NCBI RefSeq assembly: GCF_000018145.1
Contig: NC_009955.1
Span: forward strand, 62,001 to 126,000
Source: Dinoroseobacter shibae DFL 12 = DSM 16493
Lineage (GTDB): Bacteria > Pseudomonadota > Alphaproteobacteria > Rhodobacterales > Rhodobacteraceae
Direction: 5' to 3'
DNA: 64,000 bases
In this document: positions 1 through 8,078 of the stretch, piece by piece
How the letters are laid out: every line of letters starts with the position of its first letter
Numbering within the stretch: the stretch's first letter is position 1
Made by a program: the position numbers and the translations under genes
The notes under the pieces: model-generated
Told to the model about the DNA's origin: nothing
The model's database searches: none
What the model saw: only the letters and a program-made list of their open reading frames with translations

Positions 1-512
1 GTCTCGCGGTCGTGCTGCTCGAGGAGCTGCCGCGCCTCGAAGACCGCCCCGGTCTCCTGCGCCCGGACGCTTGCGCGCGACCCGGCTGCCGGGATGAAGG
101 CGTGGCCCGTTTCGATCTCGTAACATTCCGCCGCCGCCTCGCTCATCACCTCGATGGCGCCGACAATCTCGCGCAGTTGCACAAAGCGCGCTTGCGCCTC
201 TTCGAGCGCGGTCTCGGCGATCTCCGATCCGTCGTGGGATTTTGCCAGCGCGCCGATCTTGTCGGCGGTGCGGTCGACCTCCTTGCCAAGCGCCACCTTG
301 CGGCGCTGCAGGATCGTCGCGAGCCCATGGGCCAGCGGTTCGATTTCGGCTTCAAGCCCGGTCCCGCGCAACTGCCCGAGCAAAGCCTCGAAGCTTTCGC
401 GAATGATGTGGTCGGTCAGGATGTGATCTTCCGGGATCGGCAGCTGTGCGTCCTTCTCGCTCAGCCCGAAAAGCTCGATGGTCTCGTAGGTGTTTGCAGT
501 GTCGTAAGCCAT
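1..512 (-). CDS. Conserved hypothetical protein, C-terminus outside the window
   Basis: An open frame runs on the minus strand from an ATG at 512-510 to the window edge, about 170 codons without a stop. The start MAYDTANTYETIELFG is preceded by a GGAGAC ribosome site. The product looks soluble, acidic and helical, with no signal peptide or membrane segment. Around residues 70-130 it is rich in Glu, Lys and Ala, which may form a coiled coil. I do not recognise the family. Its composition resembles the DUF6878/DUF6915 island genes near 33 kb, so it may belong to the same island before insertions separated them; that is inference. The C-terminus is missing only because the window ends. Confidence 0.65.
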   Translation of the reverse strand, partial: MAYDTANTYETIELFGLSEKDAQLPIPEDHILTDHIIRESFEALLGQLRGTGLEAEIEPLAHGLATILQRRKVALGKEVDRTADKIGALAKSHDGSEIAETALEEAQARFVQLREIVGAIEVMSEAAAECYEIETGHAFIPAAGSRASVRAQETGAVFEARQLLEQHDRE

Positions 513-1165
513 GTCTGGTCTCCAGTGTTCGGTTGCAAGGCCACCACGTGAGTGTGGGGGCATGGCCGAATGCCTGGTTTCCGAATCTGCCCGGGTCAGG
601 GACGGCGCAGCCGCCGGCTTGCCGGGCGCAAAAGTTTTCCCTGCGCAACACCCGACACACGCGCACCCTCACGCACGGGACCGCCCCGCGCCAAAGGCCC
701 CGTCCTCGCCGAAAAGTTTTGCGATCCTTGACGCGGGCTGATTTGGGGGCCATCCGGAGGATATGCTTCCGCGCTCATGTGTGTGTGTTTTGACGGTAGG
801 TTTGCCCGACCTGAGCAGGCAAACGGCCCGACCGGACGCGGGAGACGGATGAAGCGGCGGGATCGTTTTGGCCTCAGGCCAAAACAGACCAGAGCGCAAT
901 CCGGCGGAGCGGCCGGGGAGGGACGTGCTCGCGAGGCGGGCAAACCGGGGGCCTGGGTGCGACGCCGCGGTGAGGCCGCATGGCCGAATGCGCGACGGAC
1001 CGAAGGGCCGTTCTCTCCCCTGCGACACGCGAAGCCGAGCTGGGGAGGCCGGAAGGCAAGTTAGCACTGCTTTCCTCAAGAAGACTGGGGGAATTCTGAG
1101 TTTCAGTTGTAGAGGTCAAAAGCGGAACTTCGCTGCGGGACGAACGAACTGGTAAGATGCGGACA
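513..1165. other. Intergenic stretch without a supported gene
   Basis: About 650 very GC-rich bases separate the partial gene from the IS91-like element. Several short overlapping frames exist, but none has a convincing start, ribosome site or recognisable product. The only clear structure is a perfect inverted repeat at 865-885. I see nothing else I can support. Confidence 0.6.
865..885. repeat. Perfect 10-bp-arm inverted repeat
   Basis: The arms GTTTTGGCCT and AGGCCAAAAC pair perfectly around a single C. No T-tract follows on either strand, so it is not a standard intrinsic terminator. It could be a dimeric protein-binding site or a plasmid-type site; no function is shown. Confidence 0.6.
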
Positions 1166-1297
1166 AGGACGAAACCGCTCTCGCGGTATTGGTGCTTGTG
1201 GTGGGTGTTGCGTGCTGATGTGAACTGCATGGATTTTGCGAACTGACCAACCTGTCGGACGATTGAGGCCTTCTCAATCTGACGACAGGAGGTTTCA

Positions 1298-2170
1298 ATG
1301 TCAGAGCAACATATCCCACCGCTGCGCCGCCGTTTTATTGAAGATATGCGGATCAAGGGGCTGCAGCCAAAAACCCAGACGATGTATTTGCGGGCGATGC
1401 GCGATTTTACAGGGTTTCTGGGGCATTCGCCGGATAGCGCGACACCCGAGGAATTGCGCGCGTTCCAGCTGGACATGAAGGAGAAGGGCGTCGGCGCACC
1501 GACCTTCAACAACCGGCTGACGGTTCTGAGTTTCTTCTACGCGACCACCTGCCCGCGTCCGGAGATGAAGCGGCACATGCGGTATCAGAGGGCGGCGAAG
1601 AAGATCCCGGTTGTGCTCAGCGCCGAGGAGGTCACCCGCATTCTCGAAGCGGCACCTGGACCGGGGCTGAGATACCGGGCTGCCTTCAGCGTGGCCTACG
1701 GTGGCGGGCTCCGAGCGAGCGAGGTCACACATCTCAAGATCGGCGACATCGACAGCGACCGGATGCTGATCCGCATCGACCAAGGCAAGGGCCGCAAGGA
1801 TCGCCACGTGATGCTGTCGCCGAGCCTGCTTGTGCTGCTGCGCGATTATTACCGCGAAGCACGGCCAGCGGGCTGGTTGTTCCCGGGCCGCAACCGGGTC
1901 GACCCGATCTCGACGCGGCAGTTCAACCGGGCCTTCGGAGTGGCCTGTGATTTTGCAGAGATCAAGAAGCGGGTCTCGCCCCATACGCTGCGACACAGCT
2001 TTGCCACGCATCTGCTGGAGGGAGGGACGGATATCAGGGTGATCCAGGTGCTGCTGGGCCATGCCAAGCTGGAGACCACAACGATTTATACCAAGGTGGC
2101 GATCAAGACGATCCGGGATGTGACCAGCCCGCTCGACCTGCTGGTGCGACGGGAGGCCGGTGCCGGATAG
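1298..2170 (+). CDS. Tyrosine recombinase of the IS91-like element (XerC/D-like)
   Basis: The 290-residue protein has an N-terminal SAM-like core-binding domain (about 10-95) and a C-terminal catalytic domain. Visible catalytic pieces are Arg in GLRASEVTHLKIGDID, the HTLRHSFATHLL box (His-x-x-Arg), GHAKLETTTIYTKV with the late His, and the nucleophilic Tyr. The start follows an AGGAGG site (ACAGGAGGTTTCA then ATG). It lies 12 bases upstream of the HUH transposase gene in the same direction, so the two are probably co-transcribed. Companion recombinases of this type are known beside IS91-type transposases; their exact role is unclear. The copy at 45197 is closely similar but diverged. Confidence 0.88.
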   Translation: MSEQHIPPLRRRFIEDMRIKGLQPKTQTMYLRAMRDFTGFLGHSPDSATPEELRAFQLDMKEKGVGAPTFNNRLTVLSFFYATTCPRPEMKRHMRYQRAAKKIPVVLSAEEVTRILEAAPGPGLRYRAAFSVAYGGGLRASEVTHLKIGDIDSDRMLIRIDQGKGRKDRHVMLSPSLLVLLRDYYREARPAGWLFPGRNRVDPISTRQFNRAFGVACDFAEIKKRVSPHTLRHSFATHLLEGGTDIRVIQVLLGHAKLETTTIYTKVAIKTIRDVTSPLDLLVRREAGAG

Positions 2171-2182
2171 ACCCCGGATCCG

Positions 2183-3385
2183 ATGCCTCGTCCCAGACTG
2201 GAGGTCGCGGATATCTTCCGCGATCATGGGCCGGCCTATCGCCGCGAACATGCCGGACACCTGAACCTTCCACAGTTGAAGGTCATGTCCGCGATTGAGA
2301 ACTGCCGCACCGCCGCTCTCGGCGGGCATGTCGCTGCCTGCACAGAGTGCGATCACCAGCACATTGCATACAACTCCTGCCGCAATCGGCACTGCCCGAA
2401 GTGTCAGGGAGCAACCGCAAAAGACTGGATGCAGGCGCGCATCGAAGACCTTCTGCCGGTTGAATACTTCCATGTGGTGTTCACGCTGCCGGCCCAGATT
2501 GCGGACATTGCCTTCCAGAACAAGGCGGAGGTCTATGGTCTGTTGTTCAAGGCATCCGCGCAGACTCTGCTGACCATTGCGGCCGATCCAAAACACCTTG
2601 GTGCGCGGATCGGTATGACCTCGGTCTTGCATACCTGGGGCTCGGCGATGACGCACCACCCGCATGTGCATGTCATTGTGCCGGGTGGCGGGCTGTCGCC
2701 GGACGGGTCCCGCTGGGTCGCCTGTCGCCCGGGGTTCTTCCTGCCGGTGAAGGTCCTGTCGCAGCTGTTCCGGCGTTTGTTCCTCGAAGGGCTGATCAGA
2801 CTGCACCAAACGGGCAAGCTGGCCTTCTTCGGGGAACTGGCCGGACTGGCCGATCCCGATGCCTTCGCCTCCCATCTCGCGCCGCTGCGCAAAGCCAGCT
2901 GGGTTGTTTATGCCAAGCCACCCTTCGGCGGGCCAGAGGCGGTGCTGGCCTATCTGAGCCGATACACCCACCGGGTCGCGATCTCGAACCACCGCCTCGT
3001 CAGCGCGGATGCCGAGACCGTCGCGTTCCGATGGAAAGACTACCGCATCAAGCGCGGCGACCGGATGAAGGTCATGCGCCTGCCCACGGGCGAGTTCATC
3101 CGGCGGTTCCTGATCCATGTCCTGCCATCTGGCTTCCATCGCATCCGCCACACAGGGTTCCTGGCCAATGGAATCCGTCGTGACCGGATCGCGGAGATCA
3201 GGCGTTTGCTCAATACAGAACCAAAACCCGGCCAAACGCCAGTCGAGGGGGAAAGTGACAACCCCGCAGGTCTTGATGCCCATCAGCCTTGCCCAAAGTG
3301 CGACGGCGCCATGATCGTCATCGAGACCTTCACACGGGGCCAAACACCCAGATCCCGCGCACCGCCACGGGAGAACGCCGCATGA
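2183..3385 (+). CDS. IS91-family HUH (Y1) transposase
   Basis: This 400-residue protein nicks and joins single-stranded DNA during rolling-circle transposition. The N-terminal zinc-binding region shows CTECDHQH and CRNRHCPKCQ. The HUH motif appears as HPHVHVIVPGGG, and the catalytic tyrosine region as YLSRYTHRVAISNHR. The C-terminus has a second cysteine pair (CPKC) and ends in RAPPRENAA, as in the second copy (RAPPREQAA). Length and motif order are complete, so it may be functional. Bases 3386-3627 hold the presumed replication-origin end of the element and no gene. Confidence 0.9.
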   Translation: MPRPRLEVADIFRDHGPAYRREHAGHLNLPQLKVMSAIENCRTAALGGHVAACTECDHQHIAYNSCRNRHCPKCQGATAKDWMQARIEDLLPVEYFHVVFTLPAQIADIAFQNKAEVYGLLFKASAQTLLTIAADPKHLGARIGMTSVLHTWGSAMTHHPHVHVIVPGGGLSPDGSRWVACRPGFFLPVKVLSQLFRRLFLEGLIRLHQTGKLAFFGELAGLADPDAFASHLAPLRKASWVVYAKPPFGGPEAVLAYLSRYTHRVAISNHRLVSADAETVAFRWKDYRIKRGDRMKVMRLPTGEFIRRFLIHVLPSGFHRIRHTGFLANGIRRDRIAEIRRLLNTEPKPGQTPVEGESDNPAGLDAHQPCPKCDGAMIVIETFTRGQTPRSRAPPRENAA

Positions 3386-3752
3386 TACGACGCAAAAACC
3401 CGGCGCTTTCCTGTGCAAACACCGGACCAGTCAGTGCGGCCACCTCACCAGACCCCGCGTTGCACCAGGCCAGTAGCGGCAGGACGGAGCACTGGTCGGC
3501 CGTGTCCTGTTGGGAAAACCGACTTATCTGCGCGGCCTGTCATCACAATGTGGTTCGCTCTGCTCCTCAGGCGATGCAGCCGTAACGCTCAATCCCCATA
3601 GCTCCGAGATCCGCCCGCGCTTTCCTCCTTGTCAGATTTGTCGCCGCTGCAGCTCACGCTGACAGCAGCCACAAACCTTAGACAAAGGGTGCATTCGCTG
3701 CGGCTGCCCGAAGGACTGCTTTCCGCGAATGCCAAAACAGTCGTTATTAGAT

Positions 3753-5048
3753 CTATTGAGAAATGATCGCGGACCAATCGGCAAACCACGACCGAAGAAG
3801 CGCAGCAAGCCACCAAGATAACCAGAGTGCTGCGAGCTGGAGCACAAGACCGAATGCAACGATTCTTCGGAAAGTGACGTTCTTCCCGCGCCATGCAATC
3901 AAGAGGCGAGCAATGGTATTTGCGCTCAGCGCAGCAGCCAGCGGCAGCGCTCCATCAACGGCCGAGATTTGCCCTGCGGCTACAAGCGAAGCAAGAGCGA
4001 CAGTTGCGGAATTTGTGCTAACCAGTCCGGCAAGTGCGACAGTCGCGAGCACTGCTGTATTCCCGAACACATCATTGAGCGTCGCAGAGGTTAGCATGAC
4101 AACCGCAACGATGAGCGCGAAACCGGCTGCTGCTTTGATCGAGAAGACCTGCGAGGGCAGTTCCAGCACTGCTGGCTCTACTTTTCGGCGCAAGGCTAGA
4201 AAGAAAATCGCAGCACCGTGAAGTGCGGCTGCGCCAGCCGCACCAAACAACAAAGGAAGACCCATTGTAAACATGGCAGGGCTCAGTGCCAGCAAGATAA
4301 TTCCGATCTGGATAAGTGACGATACCGATGAAAGCGTCGCCCCCGCAGCGGCGCTTCGGGCGTCCTCCGGCTTTTCGGTGGCGCGTTGACCAAGTGCTAC
4401 AATTGTCGATGTGCTTGACACGAAGCCGGACAGGAACCCGCTGATCGGCAAGCCGAGGCGCGCCCCGATGACGCGTGTTGCAATGTGACCCGCTGCGCCA
4501 ATCAGCATAATGACGACAACGATGATGAAAAGGTTGCGTGGATTGAGTGCACCGCCGGGACCGATCTCTAGGCTGGGCAGGATTGGGAGGATCACTAGGA
4601 TCGACACACCAAGGATGAGACCGTCCCGCAGCTCAGCGGCCGTCAGAATCGAGCGGCTGAATCCCTGCAACATCTCACGCGCTGCAAGCAATGACGCGAT
4701 GACCACAGCAGCACCTGCCGCAAGCATTGTCTTTTCCGTTGCGAAGCCCCCGAGAAGTACGACAGAAACGAGCGCCAGACTGGTCGTAAGGCCAATATTC
4801 GGGTCAGATTGTTGGGCAACCGATACGATCCGAATGATCGCAACAGTAGCTACAGCGACCATCAGCAGGGGAACACCACCCGTCATCATACTGATTGCGC
4901 CAATAAGTGATGCCAAAGCGAAAGTCCGAACACCTGTCGATGCACCCTCGCTTGGTTTGTGAGTGCTGCGTTCACGTTCAATGCCGATCAGGAGCCCAAT
5001 TCCGAGGGCTTCGATCAATACATAGAATGCCTCCGGATCTGTTTCCAT
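3753..5048 (-). CDS. MgtC/SapB-DUF4010 membrane protein
   Basis: The protein has about 431 residues if translation begins at METDPEAFYVLIEALG; an upstream GTG would add 15 residues but has no better support. The first 150 residues resemble the MgtC/SapB fold, with the signature GIGLLIGIERER. The rest matches the DUF4010 membrane domain, with about eight further hydrophobic helices. It is an inner-membrane protein of unknown biochemical function; MgtC proteins are linked to Mg2+ limitation and ATP synthase control, but that may not transfer to DUF4010 fusions. It is the first of a run of ion and envelope genes. Bases 3632-3752, between the IS91-like element and its stop, hold no gene. Confidence 0.85.
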   Translation of the reverse strand: METDPEAFYVLIEALGIGLLIGIERERSTHKPSEGASTGVRTFALASLIGAISMMTGGVPLLMVAVATVAIIRIVSVAQQSDPNIGLTTSLALVSVVLLGGFATEKTMLAAGAAVVIASLLAAREMLQGFSRSILTAAELRDGLILGVSILVILPILPSLEIGPGGALNPRNLFIIVVVIMLIGAAGHIATRVIGARLGLPISGFLSGFVSSTSTIVALGQRATEKPEDARSAAAGATLSSVSSLIQIGIILLALSPAMFTMGLPLLFGAAGAAALHGAAIFFLALRRKVEPAVLELPSQVFSIKAAAGFALIVAVVMLTSATLNDVFGNTAVLATVALAGLVSTNSATVALASLVAAGQISAVDGALPLAAALSANTIARLLIAWRGKNVTFRRIVAFGLVLQLAALWLSWWLAALLRSWFADWSAIISQ

Positions 5049-5117
5049 CAAAGAACCCTGACTGTCGGTTTCCTGCGTCGCAGCACGAACCAACAGGCTT
5101 GAACTGAACGATCTATT

Positions 5118-5133
5118 TTGTTACATGTAACAA
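5118..5133. promoter_or_regulatory. Palindromic operator candidate upstream of the MazEF-type pair
   Basis: TTGTTACATGTAACAA is a perfect 16-bp palindrome ending 13 bases before the antitoxin start codon. Toxin-antitoxin operons of this type are normally autoregulated by the antitoxin dimer binding such a site. Position and symmetry make it the likely operator; no binding is shown. Confidence 0.6.
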
Positions 5134-5146
5134 GAAAGGAACTGCT

Positions 5147-5365
5147 ATGCCAACCCCTGTTTCTCAACGTGTCAAGAAGCGCCGCGATGTCTTGCGAGCC
5201 GCCGGTCTGCGTCCTGTTCAAATCTGGGTGCCAGATACCCGCCGCCCCGGTTTCGAAACCGAGTGTCGCCGTCAGGCGGCGCTTGTAGCCCAAGCAGATC
5301 GCGCCGACGTCGGCTTGAACGGCTTCATAGATGCCGCCTTGATTGATATGGACGGATGGGATTGA
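5147..5365 (+). CDS. MazE-type antitoxin (DUF3018-like)
   Basis: A 72-residue basic-then-acidic protein with the typical start MPTPVSQRVKKRRDVLRAAG and the conserved RPVQIWVPDTRRPGF segment of DUF3018 antitoxins. The N-terminus should bind DNA and the C-terminus the toxin. It has a good ribosome site (AAGAAAGGAACTGCT, then ATG) and overlaps the toxin gene by 10 bases, the usual arrangement for coupled translation. A perfect palindrome lies directly upstream. Confidence 0.85.
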   Translation: MPTPVSQRVKKRRDVLRAAGLRPVQIWVPDTRRPGFETECRRQAALVAQADRADVGLNGFIDAALIDMDGWD

Positions 5366-5688
5366 GACGCGGTGAATTGGTGACGGTCGCCCTTCAAGGC
5401 GACCACGGAAAGCCGCATCCCGCGCTTGTGATTCAGTCCGACCGGTTTCCGGACACGGCCACCACGACCATCCTTATGGTGACGTCCACGCTCGTCAATG
5501 CGCCGCTGATCCGGCTGACGGTTGAGCCCGCGTCGGAAAATGGATTGCGCGCCACGTCGCAAATCATGATCGACAAAGCCATGACTGTCCGAACGGACAA
5601 ACTTCGGGGGGCTTTCGGCCAGCTCGATGATACCGTTATGCTCGAAGTAAATCGGGCGCTGGCGCTGTTTCTGGGTGTGACGGGGTAA
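5356..5688 (+). CDS. PemK/MazF-type toxin
   Basis: The 110-residue protein has the MazF/PemK fold signatures: RRGELVTVALQGDHGKPHPALVIQ near the start, a central RLTVEP strand, and SQIMIDKAMTVRTDKL, where the conserved D-K and R residues support the RNase or partner site. Family members are sequence-specific endoribonucleases held by the MazE partner. It overlaps the antitoxin gene by 10 bases. All expected segments are present, so the pair is probably active. The target sequence cannot be predicted. Confidence 0.87.
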   Translation: MGLRRGELVTVALQGDHGKPHPALVIQSDRFPDTATTTILMVTSTLVNAPLIRLTVEPASENGLRATSQIMIDKAMTVRTDKLRGAFGQLDDTVMLEVNRALALFLGVTG

Positions 5689-5855
5689 TGGGAGAGATAG
5701 CGCCCGACCGCCCCTATATTGCGGGAAAGGCGCGGGCAACGGAGACGACCAAGATGGACACCGATGGTGCTTATCGTCGAAATGGGACCGAGTAGCGATG
5801 CAGCAATAGAGGCAACGAAGCCATTCCTGAGGTCAGGGGAATGAGAAATCCCGTC

Positions 5856-6140
5856 TCATCGAGTTGACCTGAGAGCATTTGCTTGGGGTTTTACACGATA
5901 GACGGTCTTGACGAGCACAGCACCCATATTCGGAGTGGGATCAGTGAGAATGACAATCCTCAGGCCGTCGCGTTCTCTCCATACGACACCTATCCCGTCC
6001 TGACCATCTGGCCGGACTGGATTGAGAAGTACTCTTTCAAAATTCTCCTGAGTTATACCGTCGTCAGCCATACGTGCCTGAGCATGGCGGCTAACGGCAA
6101 CATTGCCCAAACCTTTGACGTCCGCATAGTAGTGTTTCAT
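5856..6140 (-). CDS. DUF4258-like small protein, possible toxin
   Basis: The likely start is the ATG of MKHYYADVKGLG, preceded by GGAGGTCG; the longer frame upstream is IS3 debris. The 94-residue product has the DUF4258 pattern: SRHAQARMADDGIT near the start, then strands around GIGVVWRERDGLRIVILTD. Many relatives are BrnT/RelE-like toxins. No antitoxin-like gene is seen beside it, so a toxin role is only a possibility. Its promoter region has been replaced by the insertion-sequence remnant at 6145-6349. Confidence 0.6.
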   Translation of the reverse strand: MKHYYADVKGLGNVAVSRHAQARMADDGITQENFERVLLNPVRPDGQDGIGVVWRERDGLRIVILTDPTPNMGAVLVKTVYRVKPQANALRSTR

Positions 6141-6144
6141 CGAC

Positions 6145-6349
6145 CTCCTGCGCTTTCCGGCTGCCCCGCTCGAAGGCCCAATGCGCCTTCGAGCAAAGCC
6201 CGTTTTCATTGATGGATCATCGTCAGATGCCCGCCGAACCGATTGGCCAGTTCGCCGATCGTCTCCGCGCCCTTCAGTGCTTCCAACGCAATCTTGGCCT
6301 TGAGCGCCGGATGATGTTGCTTCCGTTTCGACCTCTTCAATTTCTTTCG
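6145..6349 (-). pseudogene. Remnant of an IS3-family OrfA transposase
   Basis: Reading the minus strand gives a helix-turn-helix of the IS3 OrfA type: HHPALKAKIALEALKG, then AETIGELANRFGGHLTMIHQ. The expected Trp codon after IHQ is a TGA stop. A frame shift then gives KRALLEGALG, the next part of the same family. The remnant is about 65 codons long with at least two lesions; OrfB is absent. It ends at the ribosome site of the DUF4258-like gene. Confidence 0.7.
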
Positions 6350-6444
6350 CGTTGAAGATTGGTAGACCACAAATCGCAGCTTACGTCAGCGTCCCGTTTC
6401 CGGTGAGTAGCTGAGAAGACGCCTCTATTGTGAAACGACGCGCA

Positions 6445-6654
6445 TCAGTTGTCTTCACTTTCCTCTTCGGTTGCATCGTCTTCCTCGTCGTCAGTTTCCT
6501 GATCCTCGTCGGTATCCGACCCTTCGATTGCAGCAGGCTCACTAATGGAACCATCTGCGTTGTCATCGCCTGTAAGGAAAAACCATCCGCCGAGCACGAT
6601 GATGGCCACGGCTCCGACGATGATCCAGATTTTGTTATTTCCCAATTGCCACAC
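6445..6654 (-). CDS. Small single-pass membrane protein with an acidic tail
   Basis: The 69-residue frame begins with GTG after a GAGGA site. Residues about 8-28 form one hydrophobic helix (KIWIIVGAVAIIVLGGWFFL). The rest is extremely acidic, with runs of Asp and Glu up to the end. No known family is recognised. Codon use and the ribosome site make it a plausible real gene. It lies downstream of the zinc-ribbon gene on the same strand and may be co-transcribed. Confidence 0.55.
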   Translation of the reverse strand: MWQLGNNKIWIIVGAVAIIVLGGWFFLTGDDNADGSISEPAAIEGSDTDEDQETDDEEDDATEEESEDN

Positions 6655-6731
6655 TCCTCGTAGCTAAACCCATCAAGTGTAAAAAATAGCGCACTACGCC
6701 GCCTCTTTTTGGAAGCAGTTTACGTATGCGG

Positions 6732-7094
6732 TTAGTCGAAAAACTCCGAGAAGATCGATTTTTTCCTTCTCCGCTTGTCGTACCTCTCGTCGTAGCGATC
6801 ATCGTCATCCCGACCACGGCGATGGTCATCATCACCTTTCAACAAGGCTGATGCCATTCCCATGAGACCGCCGCCGTCTCCACGCCGGTCAGGGCTGTTT
6901 CGGGTATCCATATCCCGCGGTGGCGGTACTGGTGCGGTGGAGCGCTCGATGATCTTGTCGAGTTCGCCCCGATCAAGCCAGACGCCCCGACATGACTGGC
7001 AGTAGTCGATTTCTACGCCGCTTCGGTCCGACATCGACAGGCCGGTATGGCAGACGGGGCACAACATGGCCGAGACAGTTTCTTGAGTTCGCAT
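6732..7094 (-). CDS. TFIIB-type zinc-ribbon protein
   Basis: The 120-residue protein begins with a zf-TFIIB-type ribbon: Cys12 and Cys15 (CPVC) and Cys32 and Cys35 (CQSC), followed by GVWLDRGELDKII. That pattern is typical of the bacterial zinc-finger family annotated zf-TFIIB. The C-terminal half is low-complexity, rich in Asp and Arg (HRRGRDDDDRYDERYD), then a basic patch. The function of the family is unknown. It follows the Bax-inhibitor-1 gene by 6 bases on the same strand, so they very likely form one transcript. Confidence 0.8.
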   Translation of the reverse strand: MRTQETVSAMLCPVCHTGLSMSDRSGVEIDYCQSCRGVWLDRGELDKIIERSTAPVPPPRDMDTRNSPDRRGDGGGLMGMASALLKGDDDHRRGRDDDDRYDERYDKRRRKKSIFSEFFD

Positions 7095-7100
7095 GATGGT

Positions 7101-7838
7101 TTATCCTTCCTGCCGCTGGCCGAACAAGCTCAGCAGCATTTGAAACAGGTTGATGAGATTGAGATAAAGGGAGAGCGCCCCCATTATCTGAAGTTTGCCG
7201 AGGTTTGCTTGGGTAGCGACGCCACCTTGCTCACAATGTGCCAGGTACTCGTTCCGCAGGCGTTGCATGTCCGATGCTGTGAGGCCGGTAAAGACAATCA
7301 CCCCGATCACAGAGACGGCCATTGCCAGTGCACCCGATGCTAGGAACAGGTTGACGATAGAGGCACCGATGACGCCGATCAGGCCGATCATCAGGAAACT
7401 GCCCCACCCGGACAGATCGCGTTTCGTCGTGTAGCCCCACAGCGCCATTGTCAGAAAAATGATGGACGCGCTCAGGAATGCCTGAACGATGCTTGTGCCT
7501 GTGAAAACCAGCAGCGCGCTGGCGAGCGACACGCCCATGAGGGCCGCGAATCCCCAGAAGAGACCTTGCAGAGCACCTACGGAAAGTCGCTCAAAACGGA
7601 AAGACGCGAACATCACCAACGCCAGTGGCGCGAAGATTGCGACCCACTTGAGAGGTGTTCCAAAGATGAGCGCCGTGACAGGCGCAACATTTGCCACAGC
7701 AAAGGCCACCAGTGCCGATAGCACCAGCCCGCCGCCCATATAGGCAAATACGCCTGTCAGGTACTTGCGCAATCCGACATCGTACTGAAGCCCTTCGGGA
7801 GATACATAGTCGCGTGGTTGAACAGTTTTTTCCATCAA
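7101..7838 (-). CDS. Bax inhibitor-1/YccA-family membrane protein
   Basis: A 245-residue protein with about seven hydrophobic helices and typical BI-1 segments: RKYLTGVFAYMGGGLVLSAL near the start, GVSLASALLVFTG in the middle, and LSLYLNLINLFQMLLSLFG at the end. Bacterial relatives (YccA, YbhL, YetJ) are inner-membrane proteins linked to FtsH control or Ca2+ leak. It heads an apparent transcript with the zinc-ribbon gene, preceded by AAGGAGTTATTG. A pH- or calcium-related role would suit its neighbours, but that is inference. Confidence 0.9.
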   Translation of the reverse strand: MMEKTVQPRDYVSPEGLQYDVGLRKYLTGVFAYMGGGLVLSALVAFAVANVAPVTALIFGTPLKWVAIFAPLALVMFASFRFERLSVGALQGLFWGFAALMGVSLASALLVFTGTSIVQAFLSASIIFLTMALWGYTTKRDLSGWGSFLMIGLIGVIGASIVNLFLASGALAMAVSVIGVIVFTGLTASDMQRLRNEYLAHCEQGGVATQANLGKLQIMGALSLYLNLINLFQMLLSLFGQRQEG

Positions 7839-7908
7839 TAACTCCTTCGGTGTGATCCCAAAGGATAGCGGCTTTCTGATGCTTGGATGACAAGCATCGG
7901 TGGGTCCA

Positions 7909-7924
7909 CTCCCCTTCGGGGGAG
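7909..7924. other. TTCG-loop hairpin upstream of the BI-1 gene
   Basis: CTCCCC and GGGGAG pair around TTCG, a very stable tetraloop hairpin. No T-run follows on either strand. It sits 71 bases upstream of the BI-1 start codon and may be part of its 5' leader or the end of a transcript from the right. Confidence 0.45.
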
Positions 7925-7942
7925 CGATCCGACATCACGGCA

Positions 7943-7959
7943 GATGTATCTGATACATC
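7943..7959. promoter_or_regulatory. Perfect 8-bp-arm palindrome upstream of the BI-1 gene
   Basis: GATGTATC-T-GATACATC is a perfect dyad about 105 bases upstream of the BI-1 start codon. The symmetry and place suggest a repressor site for the minus-strand transcript. The regulator is unknown. Confidence 0.45.
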
Positions 7960-8078
7960 ATCCGTCAGAGGGGCCCGGCTCGCACACTTGAAGTGGTTGT
8001 AGCCCAGATCATTTTCAATAGCTCTTGCGCCTCGTTCGGCAGATATTTGCGCACTTTCCCTAGGATGACACTGCGCTG

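Larger units (their letters stand above)
1166..3627 (+). mobile_element. IS91-like element with companion tyrosine recombinase, copy 1
   Basis: The element holds a tyrosine recombinase gene and an IS91-type HUH transposase gene in tandem. Its ends were estimated by comparison with the second copy at 45066-47554. Both begin with AGGACGAA followed by a short hairpin (CCGCT..CGCGG), and both end in a similar block finishing TTCCTC. Copy 1 is followed by CTTG at 3628-3631 and copy 2 by CTTG at 47555-47558. CTTG is the complement of CAAG, one of the tetranucleotides IS91 elements are known to flank. The ends are accurate to perhaps 10 bases. No target duplication is expected for rolling-circle transposition. 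Confidence 0.75.

Noticed and set aside
1301..3418. A 705-codon frame on the minus strand opposite the IS91-like genes
   Set aside because: It is the mirror of two well-supported genes with clear motifs on the plus strand; GC-rich codon bias leaves such shadow frames open.
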